A DNA stretch of 64,000 nt from Prinsepia uniflora (GCA_032719365.1 CM064871.1:35003566-35067565), one strand, 5' to 3'; positions 32,785-45,601 are shown, counted from the first letter of the stretch. Program-made: numbers and translations. Notes: generated by a model from the sequence alone, not told the origin.

Positions 32785-35682
32785 TATCAGGACCTGTCCC
32801 AATCCGCCCCGGTATTAACGAGGAATGCTTCTGATCCCGTCTGACACGGAGTGTCAGACCAGGGAAAATTAAAACCTTTAGCCTTCCAGCTTCTAAAGTA
32901 CGCCAGGATCCGGAGGAGGTACGTGATGTCTCGGTCTCTGCTACAGTCACACTGTATTCAACCTGAAGGGCATTGAAAACAGAAAGACAGTGAGTGGACA
33001 AAATAAAAGAGTTTATAAAACATATTTCATAAAAGACTTTTATGCCCTTCATTAAAAAGCATGCATGCATAGGAAAACTATTTATTAAACCACCTATGTT
33101 TCCATAACCAAATCCATACGGGCCCCTGCCCAAAACCATTTACAGAAATCTAGAACAATATAAACATATGTGGGATCTCAGCCCAAATCCATTTGTCAAC
33201 CATAAAACACAATTTCGCAAAACCAAGAAATCATGTTTATCATAATTCATATAACCAATCCTGTCACGGTATCTAGAGCTACCCGCGTGCTACCCGGGGT
33301 CTCAAGTCCCAAGTCTCCCCAGGGTCCACCCAGGTCAATGTACGTAGATCAATGACCGTCCCTGGGGGTTATGATTCATAGCCTGTTTGAGAGTAAGGAA
33401 CCCAACGGGGGCGACTCCACTCAGTCAGTGCTCCGTGACTACTCCGGGGTCCACCTAGGCCAACGACCCTCCTCGGAGGAGGCAATTCATATATAAAGGA
33501 TGGTATACGAAAAACCTTTTGAAAAGATTCTCAAAACATTTCAAGGGTTCATGCTCGGTCCTCATAAACAATCACAAACCATAAAAACCTTTCAAGGGTT
33601 CATGCCGGTCCCCATAAACCATCATCATAAAAATATTTCAAGGGTTCATGTCGGTCCCCATAAACTGTCATGAACATAACAGGGCCCTAAGCTCGAATCC
33701 ACATACAAATTGGGCCTCTGGCCCGAGTCGTAAACCAACTGGGCCTCGTGCCCGATTTCGTAAACCAAATGGGCCTCATGCCCGATTTCATAACTAAATG
33801 GGCCTCGTGCCCGATACGTAAGTCAACTGGGCCTCGAGCCCGATACACAAACAAACTGGGCCTCCAGCCTGATACCTTGTTAAATCAAATGGACATCAAG
33901 TCCGAGAGTTCGTAAATCAAATGGGTCTCGCGCCCAAATCCATATTTCCAAATCCAAAATCGATTCAAGAACCAATTGGGCCTCTGGTCCGAGAACGTAA
34001 CTAAATGGACTTCTAGTTCGAGGGTTTCCAAAAAAAATGGGTCTCGAACCCAACATTACCTTTTCAAATCGAAAACCATTTCATGAAATCATTTCAAAAA
34101 CTATAAGTACGGAAAATTAGTGCAAAACCGAAAATCTCGATTTACGTGCAAGCACGTAAATCCCGTCGAAATGTGTGAAACCATGTAAATCAAAATCGTC
34201 CAAATCATCATCATAGAATCATATCCATAAAACATATAAAATATTTATGCATGCATCGCAGTTTAGAAATCAAGGTCCACACACAGACCGTCCTAAGCTG
34301 TCGCCTTGATTCACGTGCCATACAGCTCTCCCGGGCCAAACACCATCACCGAAACTCCCAAACCTATACAAATTAATTTAGAGGGTCACTAACTACTTAA
34401 ATAACCCCTCACTAAAGCCTCGTAATTTTCCAGGATTTTTAACTATTTTTAAAGCCGATCCTAAACCTTCGAATGTCTTAAACATTATCGAAATGATATC
34501 TGATCGACACGAAACCAGTCCCAAAATGTTCTTTACATCAAATAGAAGATTTCATGTGTTGAACTCATCCCCAAAAGCAGCCCCACGTGCTACCACGCGC
34601 CACCCAAAGGGCCCTGCGCGTGGGCTCACGCGCCAATGTTCAGTCACCAGCAACCTTCGGCCAGGCCGGTCCGAACCAGCTAGCGCGGTTCACCCTACAA
34701 TCCCGGTCTACCTGGACCGGCGTGACTGGTCCAAGGCCCTCCACTCTTCATTCTTTGTTCGTCCAAAACCAAAACCCGATCTCATCCATCCCCTATCAAA
34801 CCATCACCCAATCCTTTCCCTCACCTGACCCAATCCATGAAGGAGACAGAGGGTGGACTGATGAGCTGGGGACCAGCATGAACCCTTGAAAGGTTTTTAT
34901 GGTTCGTGATGGTTTATGGGGACCAGGCATGAACCCTTGAAAGGTTTTGAGAATTTTTTCAAAATTTTTTTCGTATACCATCATTTATATACGAATTGTC
35001 TCCTCCGGGGAGGACCCCGGAGTAGTCACGGACCACTGACTGAGTGAAGTCACCCCCGTTGGTTTCCTTACTCACAGAAAGGCTATGGATCAAAACCCCC
35101 AGGGAGGGTCATTGATCTACGAACATTGACCTGGGTGGACCCTAGGGAGACTTGGGACTTGAGACCCCGGGTAGCACGCACGTAGCTCAAGATACCGTGA
35201 CAGGATTGGTTATATGAAATATATGGATAAACATGATTTCTTGGTTTTACAAAATTGTGTCTTATGATTGATAAATGGATTTGGTCTGAGATCCCACATA
35301 TGTTTATTATGTTCTAGATTTATGTAAATGGTTTTGGGCAAGGGCCCGTATGATTATGGTTGTTTAAACATATGTGATTTGGTAAATGGTTTTCCTATGC
35401 ATGCATGCTTTTTAGTGAAGGGCATAAAGGTCTTTTATAAATGTGTTTTATAAACTCTTTTATTTTCGTCCACTCACAGTCTTTCTGTTTTCAATGCCTA
35501 TCAGGTTGAATACGGTGTAGACTGTAACAGAGACCGAGACATCACATACCTCCTCCGGATCCTGCCGTACTCTGAAAGCCTTCGGGCTAGAGGTTCAAAT
35601 TTTCCGTGGTCTGACACTCTGTGTCAGACGAGATCAGGAACGTCCCTCATTAATCTCGGGGGGAATGGGATGGGTCCTGACA
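32785..35682. mobile_element. Head-to-head LTR pair inserted in copia integrase
   Basis: The left edge reads TATCAGGACCTGTCCC and the right edge GGGATGGGTCCTGACA, so both outer ends are the same gypsy LTR 3' end. The left part (32785 to about 34840) is a minus-strand LTR of the 4009 type lacking its start. The right part (about 34860-35682) is the terminal 0.8 kb of a plus-strand LTR. The two form an inverted repeat with arms of about 0.8 kb and a spacer of about 1.2 kb. The flanks CAGCC (32780-32784) and CAACT (35683-35687) differ by two transitions and fit a decayed 5-bp TSD. Removing the insert and one flank puts the copia halves back in one frame, which supports a single insertion. There is no coding sequence. 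Confidence 0.82.
33680..34060. repeat. 30-bp minisatellite of micro-hairpins
   Basis: The same array type as at 4925-5430, inside the left LTR piece of the head-to-head insert. The units have GGGC-N5-GCCC cores and a GGAC-N5-GTCC-like variant near 33890. Confidence 0.85.
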
Positions 35683-36120
35683 CAACTTTATAATGAAATG
35701 TAGCTCTATGTTGATTTCCAGTCAAACAATCAGTGCATTGATCTAGAGGTGTACCTTTTGCTTTAAATTTGGTTAATACCTATTTCTTAGCAAGGATTTG
35801 CAATCCCTTCTCACTCATATAACCCAAACGCCTATGCCTAGCCCAATCGCTGAATCTGAATGGCTGGTTGCTGCATTGAAAGGTTGATTGCTAATCTTGG
35901 CATGTGTCGTATAGAGTGTATTCTCTTTCTTTCCCCTTGCTAGCACTAAAGAGCCTTTGTTGAGCTTCCATTTTCCACCACCAAACACATTGGTGTAGCC
36001 TTCATCATCTAGCAAGCCGGGAGAGATCAAATTGAAACGCATGTTTGGAACATGTCTCACATTCTTGAGAACCAAGGGGTAGCCTGTGTTGGTCTCAAGA
36101 GCTATTTCTCATCTTCCCAT
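35683..36120 (-). pseudogene. Copia GAG-pre-integrase region
   Basis: The frame 36075-35815 has LKNVRHVPNMRFNLIS, the usual pre-integrase word, followed by LVLARGKKENTLY. Closer to the insert, a frame with MSEKGLQILAKK and CTDCL matches the zinc-binding HHCC end before integrase, with an in-frame TAG after AKK. The region ends at the insert edge. Confidence 0.85.
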
Positions 36121-36671
36121 AATCTTAGACATTTTGTCATTTCCCATCCTCATATTTCCGAAATCTCCGCTTGTGTAGGATGTGAAGAACTCCTTTCGGG
36201 AGGTAACATGGAATGATGTGCCAGAATCTACAATCTAGCATGAATCTTGAGAAGTCAGATTAATAAAATCTTCATCACAAATAATGATGACATCATCGCA
36301 TTTAGAAGCAGTAGCGGTTGTATCATTGGTTTCATTCTACTCATTTGCTCCATTTCTTTGCTCCTTTTTGAGTCTTCTACATTTTCTCTTCATGTGACCC
36401 TTCTAACCACAATGGTAACATTCTATCTCCTTCCTTGGCCTGTAGGTGCCCCTGGAATGGTCTCCTAACTTGCCTCTGGAGCGATCAAGGTTGTGGGATT
36501 TTCTTTGAAAATTTCTTTCACGATTCTCTGTAACAAGAGCCTCTGAGTCAATTGATATCCCTTGTTATTTCCTCCTCGCTTCTTCATTTAATAAACTGTC
36601 CTTCACTAATGGCAGAGTAAGGAAACCTTGAGGAGCAGAGTTGCTAAGAGAAACCACGAGTGTGTTCCAGG
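36121..36671 (-). pseudogene. Copia protease and C-terminal gag with zinc knuckle
   Basis: The aspartic protease word DSGTSFHVTS lies with Asp-Ser-Gly at plus positions 36220-36228; a TAG stop precedes it. A CCHC zinc knuckle (CYHCG, stop, KGHMKRKC) lies at about 36385-36423, so a nonsense change falls inside the knuckle. Further upstream LVVSLSNSAPQGF matches copia gag. The gag frame is cut at 36671 by the gypsy LTR, and the N-terminal gag is not on the other side at 42232. Confidence 0.85.
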
Positions 36672-37280
36672 AATAACGACCCGTCCCGAATTCTAGGATT
36701 AGATTAGTGACTAATGAAAGATTAGTGAGATTAATCGGTGATTAGTTGAGTGAAATTGGACGGAGGGTGTAAAATGACCGTTTTGCTCTTGGTCTTGGGT
36801 AAAATGTTGACTTTTGACTCGGGGAGTCAAATGTACATGGACCGATGACCATGACGTAGATAGGGACATCACGAGTTTGTAGACAGGTGGCACGTCGAAA
36901 TCAGACGTTCGATGGGAAAGTTATGGTTCACGGAAGTTCGGGGAAACTATTGCATGAATTACGAGACAGATTACATTTGTACTCTTGTGGGCCCAGGTAT
37001 TTAATTTAGGCCCAATGGATGAGTGACAAGTGTCACTCATCCCATTGGTCCTTAATCCTAAATTGTGGATCTCAACATTGATTGGTGGGTTTTGTATTAA
37101 AATATTATTATTTGATTATTTTATAATTTCCTTCACTCACTCTCTCCCAATCTCAGCCATTCATTTCCCTCACACCCCTCATCCTCACCGTCCACTTCAT
37201 CTCATCTGACCCATCATCATTCCGATAACTTCATTGCTCTTTTTCAATCCGTGCACCACCAACTACAAACCCCATAACCA

Positions 37281-39645
37281 TATGGGCGAGTTGGTCGGTG
37301 AGTTGGATTGTGTACGGACACGTGAGTGTGGTTCATAGGAGTCGTAGGAAGTGCGCGATCTTCCTAAGTTTAGTAGAGGAGTTAACGTTCAGTTAGCTAG
37401 TCCAGTGGTGGTATACTTGTTGGGGATTAAGTCCAATGGTTAGAAAAGATGGATACACTTCCAACATGGTTAGAATCTCGGAATCGGGAGACGTTGTGAT
37501 TGAGATGATGAGAAGTTGTGTTTGATTCCAAATTGGTGTTAGATGTTGAGTATTGAGTGATGGATACTCTGGAGTCGGTAAGGGAGACTCATTGTGTGTA
37601 TGATGGACCTTCAGGAGGTGTGGAACCCCCTTGATTAGGGACGAAATGGGGGTGAGATGAGCGATAGAGACTACTTGGTGACACCACTTTTGGTATGTGT
37701 GGCGAGAATAGTGGGATTGTGTTTAGTTGGGATTAATGACGGATTAATTTTGATGTTATGGTTATGGATCATCTTGAGTTCCGTTGTAGGGTAATAAAAG
37801 GCAGATGATAATGGAACGTTAATGATAATGAATGACTATAACTGATCAATATGAGGTAATTGAAGAGAACCCCACAGTCTAGATGCGTCTTTAGACGTGT
37901 GGTATTCTTGAGCGATATGATCAGATGTAGTGGTATGGTGAGAAGTGATGTGATAGTAAACGGGTTCAAAGAAGATGTAAGACCATATGGATGATAAGTG
38001 GGATCCACTTAAGAGCGGGTGGATCAGGTCTGGGTTATTGTTATTGTGGATCAGAAGAACTGTATTACTGATTATGCTAAGCTATAAGTAGATGAGAATC
38101 GTATTATAAGACAAAACAAGATAGAGGTTGGCTATGTTGAATATTTTGGAGATGTTGGATATGGTGATGGTGAGTGTGGTTTATCTTGCATACGTACGTG
38201 TATATAGCTTTGGCTATGGCGAAGGTTCTGTCGGTATTAGTCTTGACTTCTGGGTCTGCCTTGAATACATAAGTGAGTTGTGGTTAGACATTTTGGACAT
38301 TGATCAGGAGACCCAAGAGACTAGGAGACTCAAGATGAAGTCAAGTTGAGTTACCTTGGAAGATATGTTGGGCCTGGAGTATTGGTCGGCCTAATGTTGG
38401 AGTGGACCGATGGACTTCAAAATTAAAGCGTGATTGGCGCGTAGCTATGATGTAACTAGTGTCGGTACAATGATTTTGTGTGTGTCTGAACATATATTGT
38501 GATGGTTGGAGGATGCATTTTGATGTTATTGGATGGGAATTGGTATACATCATGGTGTTTGTGGGTGTACTAGTGATCGGCTAATACTGATGTGATTGAT
38601 AGACATACTGTGGTATGTCGTTAGAAGTGATTGAGGATATATTGTACGATGGATGTGATTGAGGTATGCACTGTGACGTTTTGGTGGTATGCACCGTGAT
38701 TATTGCCAAATGTGATTGGTGCATGCACCTGAGATATGTTAGTGGTTGTATTCATAGTTGGAACCATTACGATGTGATTGGACATGCCGAGGTATGTTTT
38801 TGGTTGTATTGATGATCAAAGTAGTTTCGATGTCCTTGATTGATCAAGGACGTGGACTGGATCAATATGATCCAGAATGATATGGTTGGTTGTTGCAGGG
38901 ATCAGTGATGGTGTATGAGCAGGATGCTCAGAGCAGTGAGTGGCTGGTAGGACCCTGACACTGAGGTGTGTAATTCTGGTATGCGAGAGGGTCCAATTTC
39001 ATACAGGTAGAGTAGGACGTGGATGGTGTTCCCACAAGTTTACCGTGTTTGGTGGTTGCTGGTTAGTGGAGCCACTAGTGAGTTGACTTGTCAAGTTGTT
39101 CGGTGTAAGCGATTACGTTGTGACTCCGGTGAGGTCGACACGAATTGCTAATGGAGTCATTATGGACCATTGAGCGGATGTTGACTAATAAGAGTACCGA
39201 GGCCGATAAATGACTTTGAGGTGTGATTCGTGCCTGTTGACGGTAGAATCATACGTTATACTGAGGGAGTTGGTACGAGGTACACTTGGTATGACTCGGA
39301 GGTGAGTCAAGGTTGTTGTAGTGATTTGACTGGTGACTGCTGAGCCGTGAGTGTCGGCTGGTGTGATGTTAGAGGTACCTCGGGTACGAGTTGGAAATGT
39401 GTTACCCATCGGTGAGAATGAGATGATTGCTAGATGGATGGAAAGTTGGTATGAGTTGGTCCACTTGGCAGAGATGTGATGACAGTGGTGGTGATGGTTT
39501 GAAAAGTGCTAGGAGAAGAACATGATTGGCAGGTGGTGTACACCGGGTAGAAGGCCCAGGTGTGTGATAAGTTGGATTCCCCCAAGTAGTACTAGATGTA
39601 CGAGATACGGAATTTCGGGGACGAAATTCTTTTAAGGGGGAAGAT
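37281..39645 (+). other. Non-coding 3' internal region of the gypsy element
   Basis: This 2.4-kb stretch is rich in tggta/gtgatt words. Its longest frames are under 80 codons and match nothing. Loose repeats with ggtatgcaccgtgatt and tgattggtgcatgcacc lie at 38660-38800. It ends with aatttcggggacgaaattct before the polypurine tract, as in many plant gypsy elements. Confidence 0.65.
39631..39645 (+). promoter_or_regulatory. Polypurine tract
   Basis: TTTAAGGGGGAAGAT lies directly before the LTR start at 39646, the priming site for second-strand synthesis. Confidence 0.88.
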
Positions 39646-42231
39646 TGTAATGACCCGTCCCAAATTTCAAGATTAGATTAATGACTAATGAAGGACTAGT
39701 GAGATTAATTGGTGATTAGTTGAGTGATTTTGGACAGACGGTGCGAAATGACCGTTTTGCCACTGGAGGTGGGCGAAACGTTGACTTTTGACTCGGGCTA
39801 TCAAACGGACTTTGGCCAATGACTATGACGTAGTTCGGGACGTCATGAGTCTATATACAGGGGGCACATCTGATTCCGACGTTCGATGGAGAAGTTATGA
39901 GACTCAAAAGTGTAGGGGCATGAAAGTGTAGGGGCCTTTTGGTAATTTGGTACAAAAGGCATTTTGGTCATTTGGTTTCCTTGGGATTTGTGCCCACTTG
40001 TATTAGGACACCTGTCCTTCTCTGGAAGGCTGTGGAACCATGGATAACCGCCTCTCACTTGTTTAAATGGGTGTGAAGTGTGTGCAAATGTGATAGGTGG
40101 AAGTAGATCGAGAGAGTCAAAATAGACCAGGTGAGCAATCCTTCCATCCAGTTACCTTCAATCCTCATCCCTAACCCCATGAATTATGAACAAGATTTGG
40201 AGAGGAAGGTGAGACGATCATGGTGGTGCCTTCATGGTGGGCCGTCGCGGACGGTGGTCGACAAGGCGTGAACAGTAAGGTTTATGGTTCAAAATTGGAT
40301 ATGGGTTTTTAGTCCTTATTGATCAATTCTAACGCTTGGAACATGATGTTAGAGGTCTTACAAGTCGATTGGGACTGAAATTGAGGCTGGAGGAGGTCAG
40401 GATCAATGGCAGGACATGGTTGCAGAACACGGGTTTGATCCTTGATCGGGAAGGTAAGTTAGAGACTTGGTTTTCGTGTTTTGATCGCATAGATCAATTA
40501 GAAATAGTGGGACGAAGCTAGTGGGACAAACGGGATCGAATATGGGCTGAAATTGAGTGAGAACTGGTGTCGTCGGTTCGGCTGGACCAGATTTACAGTA
40601 GACCGGACCAAACTGGTTTGATCGAAGGTTGAAGATGAACAGTAGCCGGCGCGTGGCTCCCACGCGCAGTGCCTTTTTATTTTCGAGGCACGGTCAACAT
40701 GAGATTTTAAGTATTCGACATAACGAACATTTTGGGATTAGTTTCGAGTCGATCGGACATCGTTTCGATATAGTTCGGTATGTCCGAAGATTTAGGATCG
40801 AGTTTAAATACGTTTAAAACTCTGGGAAAATTACAAGGATTTAATGGAAGGTTATTGAAGTAGTTAGTGATCTTAGAATGTGATTTGGACAGGTCCGGAA
40901 GTTCCGGTGACAATAGTTTAGCCGGGAAAGGCGTGTTGCACGTGTATCGAGGCAGTACTGAGGATGGTTTGTCAGTGGACCTTGCTTTCTAAATTATAAT
41001 GCATGCATAACTTCTTTATATGTTTTCCATATGTGATTTCTATGCTTATGATTATGGTATTTATGATTTACATACTTGCACGTATTTCGATGTGATTTAC
41101 GTAATTGTACATATTTTAAGAATATGATTTTATGCTATGCATTGATGATGATTTGATGGATCATTTTATACTGTTTATACGTATTGTGTTTTGTTAATGA
41201 TTTGATGATATGATATTGGGTTTGAATGTGAATTCGGGCATTACGATAAAATATGATTTCGGATTTCGCTTTAAATGTGATTTTGGATGGATTTCTGGAT
41301 TTGGATTCTGGTTTCAAAATGATGATTTTGGAAATGGATTTATGGATTTGGATTTGATAAAATGGTTTTGAATTGGATTTGCTAGATCTGGTTTTGGGTT
41401 TAAAGACCCGGTCATTGATGTGACGGGGGAGGGCCCTATATGTGATTTGAGTTTAAAGACTCGTGAGTTTAAAGACTCGGTTATTGATTTCCCCCAAGGC
41501 CTATTATTGAGTTTAAAGACTCATGATTTTAAAGACTCGTTGATTACCCGGAAAGGCCTGTTGAGTTTAAAGACTTAGATTGATATTGAGTTTAAAGACT
41601 CGTTGATATGAGATCCAGCAGGTTCAATTGATTAATGGAAATGTGTTTCGGATTTATGTGATATCATGATAGTTTTCATATGGTTTTCAGATGTTTTGGG
41701 CGATGGCCTAGATGATTGGATTTACGGTTTTACACGTGATTTGGATCTCGGATTTTTGGGCTGAGTTTCCAGACTTGGTTTTGATTTATGATGTTAGGGC
41801 TGAGGACCAGTGATTTGATAAAGGGAATTTTTTTGGGTTTTATAAACATTTTTATTACATTGGAAATGAATTGGTTTTTGAATGCATGCGATGGTTTTTA
41901 TGTGGAGGGTATAAATGTCTTTTCTGATAAAATGTATTTGATAAACTTATTTATTTTTGTCCACTCACAGTCTTTTCTGGTTTTTCGATGCCCTTCAAGT
42001 TGATGCGGATGCGGGCTGTTGGTGAGACTAAGACATCACAGACGATCCTTGGTGGTTTATGCGCACTATAGGAAGCTTAAAGTTTTTTTTGGACCGTTGA
42101 CCTGGGATCCCTTGTCTGGTCTGCATGTCACATGCAGGTTGGACGGGTGTCTGGCCTTCGTGCCGCACGTGGGTTAGACGGGAGCATGGCACATCCCTTA
42201 ATCTAGGGGGGATCGGGGGTGGGTCGTGTCA
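39646..42231 (+). repeat. Gypsy 3' LTR
   Basis: The LTR starts TGTAATGACCCGTCCC and ends GGGTCGTGTCA, 2,586 bp. Its core is flanked by RY motifs (about 41000 and 41880), with an agtggac word near 40973 and gtccactcacag near 41961. Between them, repeated GAGT-ttaaag-ACTC and GGGT-ttaaag-ACCC micro-hairpins lie at 41395-41610. Confidence 0.88.
41390..41610. repeat. Micro-hairpin repeats gagtttaaagactc
   Basis: Several copies of GAGT-TTAAAG-ACTC are present, plus one GGGT-TTAAAG-ACCC at about 41397-41411. The stem changes on both sides together while the loop stays constant. Confidence 0.85.
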
Positions 42232-43019
42232 CGCGGTGACTAGAAGATGTGGTAGGCGCAAGTGGGCATCTTGGTTTGAAGATTGTTGGTGTTAAATGCA
42301 ACGATCGCGGTCTCAGTCCTTACTGTCGACTCATGCTTCAATTTTTTTCCAACCGTGATTGCAAGAAGGGAAAATGATGGAGGGTAATCCCTTGGTGGTC
42401 AAAAACTTTTAGAGTGAGGTGGCATGCGGTCGAGAAGGGTATGGCACATTGTTTGCTCATAGTGGGAGAAGAGGAAATGGAAGGGACGATGATGGTCATC
42501 ACTATCTCGGTGGGTAGTCACCGAGTCTCCTACTCTCTAGTCTCGTTTGATAGATCCTATGAAGAGACTTATAAGTCTCAAAGGTCCAAGTATGAGCTTT
42601 CTAGAAGGATGCCATCTAGGTCTCATCTTTGGGCTTAAGGCCAAAAAGAATTCTACATCCCTCATTAAGCACACCCAATTACTTTGGGGCCTAAAAGCAA
42701 AGTCCACCAACTTATCTCTAGAAGAAAATGTCCATAAGACTTTGGGCCAACAGAAAGTGGGATCAAACAGCCCATAGTCCAAATTGAGATTAAGAGTTCT
42801 AATTGTGGGCTTGGGTTTAAACAAACAAATCGTAAAGTCTTGACCAAATTAAGAAATTAATGCTAAAAGATAGTGTATTTGAGCTTCCAATTAGGCCTTG
42901 GTCATTTTAAGGGTTTAAAACATTGTTTTGGGCTAGTAAAAAGAACACACACTTTCTACACCTAACGAGTAGCACGGGTGAAGAAACCGGAGCCCAACCT
43001 CACTCGTGGGGGGTAGTTT
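42232..43019. other. Unassigned stretch after the gypsy element
   Basis: No gene or element end is recognised. Frames reach 95 codons without a known motif (42537-42824, minus). Purine-rich words and cccaaag/tttggg pairs are present. It could be the decayed internal region of the LTR element to its right. Confidence 0.3.
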
Positions 43020-43834
43020 GGTAATTTGCATTTTTCGCTCTTAAATTCTAGTACGGGATGTATCAACATAACTCATAACATCATATCAATTCATATCATC
43101 ACATCATGGCATCATTCATCATCATTATTATGTCATCATCATCATCATTATATTCTCAACGGCATCAATAATATATCATCATGCCATATCGTATATATGC
43201 ATTATCATCCATGTCATACACATATCTGGTATTCATCATCACACAATTTCACACATTATCTCATTTTCTTTCTCAACATGTCATGATGTCCTTATATCAA
43301 TATCATATGAATGTCATAGTATTCAAGAATTTATGTCAGCACATATTTAATTTATTTTACCATATATTCATTTTTTTTAAGAATCAAATCATCATTTCAA
43401 ATATTTGAATTTCAACTCAATCAAACCATAAAATGTTACATAGCCATAATTTACTTAAGGTTCTCAAAACTCACTAGTGATTTCAATGAAACCTTTATGA
43501 AGATTATTCAAACATATATTCAACAAAAGAAAGTGCTAATTCCGATACTCAACCTAACTTCAGTTCCGCCAAAACCTCATAATATGAACTCTAGATCAAA
43601 GTAGCAATTGCTTATTTAGATATCATAAAGGAAATCAAGCTTCGAAATTCGAACTTATCATAACATTTTCCTTTAACATACTCAAAAATTGTTCAAAACC
43701 ATAAATAAATTCTCGTACATTTCCGTAATTCATGAAAGTTTGTTAACTCATAATCAATTCATTGCCATTTAATTGATATAACATGATTCAAATACAAGGT
43801 TCATATTCCAAGAACCAAATTATCCAATATCCTA
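43020..43834 (-). other. Putative 5' leader of the 43849 LTR element
   Basis: AT-rich sequence with many catcat/atcatc words lies between the primer site and 43020. No gag or pol frame is present. The right end is the primer site, so by position it is the leader of a gypsy element whose body is lost. Confidence 0.45.
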
Positions 43835-43848
43835 GCTCTGATACCAAG
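43835..43848 (-). promoter_or_regulatory. Primer binding site
   Basis: On the minus strand CTTGGTATCAGAGC lies directly next to the LTR end (GGGTCCTGTTAA, last bases mutated), complementary to initiator tRNA-Met. Confidence 0.85.
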
Positions 43849-45601
43849 TTAACAGGACCCCTCTTGATACGGTTAGACAAACATGAGGGATCCTGCTCCC
43901 GTCTGATAGTTATTGTCAGATAAGGGATTACCCAATTCTATTTATGTACAAATCTTATTAGATTGCCTAAATTAAATCTACCCTTGTGGGGTTACCGTCC
44001 ACATCCATCCCACTAACTTGGTAAGTTGTGGAAATTTACTAGTTTAACCCTAACCGATCTTACTTTCCTTATTAAATTTATCGAAAAAAACAATATCCAT
44101 TATACAATTATATAATGATTTGTATACTCCAATTCCATATAGTGAATGATCTTTCACAAATCCATACAATAATTAATCAATCTTCCATTCATACATAAAC
44201 CTAAGCAACGGCCTTATCACAATGGAAGTTCATAACAATACCTAGATGTATACATATCCTTAATAACATAATTATGTACATCACCCTCTTCTTTTTTCCC
44301 TATTCTTTATCATAAATATTACTTAATAAAGTTCCAAATAGAACTCTAGGTTCAAAATGTTCACATACTCCTTTTTGTATCCACTATTCATCCGATTTTA
44401 TTTGTTTTTTTCTAGGCAAGGCTAAATTCAAATTCTTTAATTATAATCTCACAAATTAAGCATAACCAATATAAGAACATAGTCACCATAATCACAAGAG
44501 TCAACTTTTCACTACTTAATTTGACATAGTTCATTCCCACAAGTTTAATTAGCTCAAATTATATTTATAATTAAGTCCCTAATTATCTTCCAACATTTAT
44601 TCCTAATAGGAACTTAGTTTAGACACTATAAACTTGAACGAGCATAACTTCCTCATAAAATATCCAATTCACTCAATTATTGAACCACTAAACACAGAAA
44701 ACAAGGAGGAACATTTTTCGTGTTGAAGATTATCCCAGAAAACGATGCACGTGCCGTCACGCGCGGGCAACCTTCCCTGTGTGTGAACTCACGCACCAGT
44801 ACAGTCACCAGCATCATCCAGCTAGGTCTGCAACCCGGGATCAGACCCAGTCGTATCTTCCTCAATTTCCATCATTTTTCTCCATTTTTACGTCCAGATT
44901 GATCCAAACTAACCCAAGAGGAGATCTATGGCGAGATAACTAAAGAAAATGAATTGAAACTCACGAACTCTTACCTGGATGTTTCAGAAAGGTTTCCCGC
45001 TCTAAACTGAGATGTCTCCTATGTCCTCACCCCTCATTTTTGGGCTGAGATTGCTCACAAGACATCTAGGAAGCTGATAGGAAGCTTATAACCAAGTTTC
45101 CTTGTTTGAAGTGAGGATTTCGAAGTCAAGAACCCAAAATGGTGGTTTCGGGTTTTCCTGCCTCCTACCTTCCATTTCATTATCCTTGTTTATCTCTTTC
45201 TTCCCTTCATATTTCACTCTACTTTCCTTTCCTTCCTTTCACCCTTCCCTCACGTTCCCTGAGTCAGTCCCTCATATACTTCAAATTCCTCTCACGGCCA
45301 CCATGTTTATGGTTTTCGGCAAACCCATGTCCTTCATCAGTTCAGCAACACATATATAAGGATGGGATGTTGGTGGGAGATATTTGAGAGGGAAAGTTAG
45401 AGAATTTTCTAGAAATTCTCACAGGATTCACATGCCAAAAGGTGAATTTTGGCATAATTCCTATCTACAAACTGAAGATCTCAGGATCTTCATAATGGTC
45501 TTCTCAGATTTCCCAAAAGATGTTCCGATCAAAAAGTAAACAATTTGACTTCTTAGGGGAAAATCGTCATTTTCTTTTTCGCAAATTTTTGGGGTGTTAC
45601 A
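43849..45601 (-). mobile_element. Gypsy 5' LTR, family B
   Basis: The LTR runs from ttaacaggacccc (43849; expected TGACAGG) to GGGGTGTTACA (45601), 1,753 bp. It has the degraded terminal hairpin (tctgatagttattgtcagat) near 43905-43925, and the 'cacatccatcccactaac' block as in the LTR at 888. It has no RY motifs and no 30-bp minisatellite, unlike the longer LTRs. The primer site at its left shows it is a 5' LTR on the minus strand. Confidence 0.82.

Larger units (their letters stand above)
29465..36671 (-). mobile_element. Ty1/copia retrotransposon, 5' end missing, split by an insert
   Basis: Reading on the minus strand the order is partial gag with zinc knuckle (about 36.67-36.35 kb), protease (36.2 kb), GAG-pre-integrase (36.1-35.7 kb), insert 35682-32785, integrase (32.76-32.1 kb), reverse transcriptase (31.75-30.78 kb), RNase H (30.77-30.48 kb), 3' UTR and 3' LTR (29975-29465). 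Integrase before reverse transcriptase is the Ty1/copia order. The style of the conserved words suggests the Tork/Tnt1 group. Frames are broken by stops. The 5' half of gag and the 5' LTR are absent because a gypsy element begins at 36672. Confidence 0.92.
36672..42231 (+). mobile_element. Chimeric, internally deleted gypsy element
   Basis: The left edge (aataacgacccgtcccgaat) is an LTR start with TG mutated to AA. A partial 5' LTR reaches about 37280. An internal region without coding sequence (37281-39645) ends in a polypurine tract, and a full 3' LTR (39646-42231) follows. The two LTRs match only over their first 230 bp and diverge into different subfamily sequence, so this is not one simple element. 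The flanks CCAGG (36667-36671) and CGCGG (42232-42236) match at 3 of 5 bases, so no clear TSD is seen. The sequence right of it is not copia gag, implying a deletion or recombination at the junction. Confidence 0.75.

Noticed and set aside
32723..33139. 138-codon minus-strand frame crossing the insert edge
   Set aside because: It joins copia sequence in the wrong frame to LTR sequence; the right integrase frame is another one.
34493..34889. Frames of 111 and 100 codons, Pro/Arg-rich
   Set aside because: They lie in LTR sequence inside the head-to-head insert, overlap each other in two frames, and match no family.
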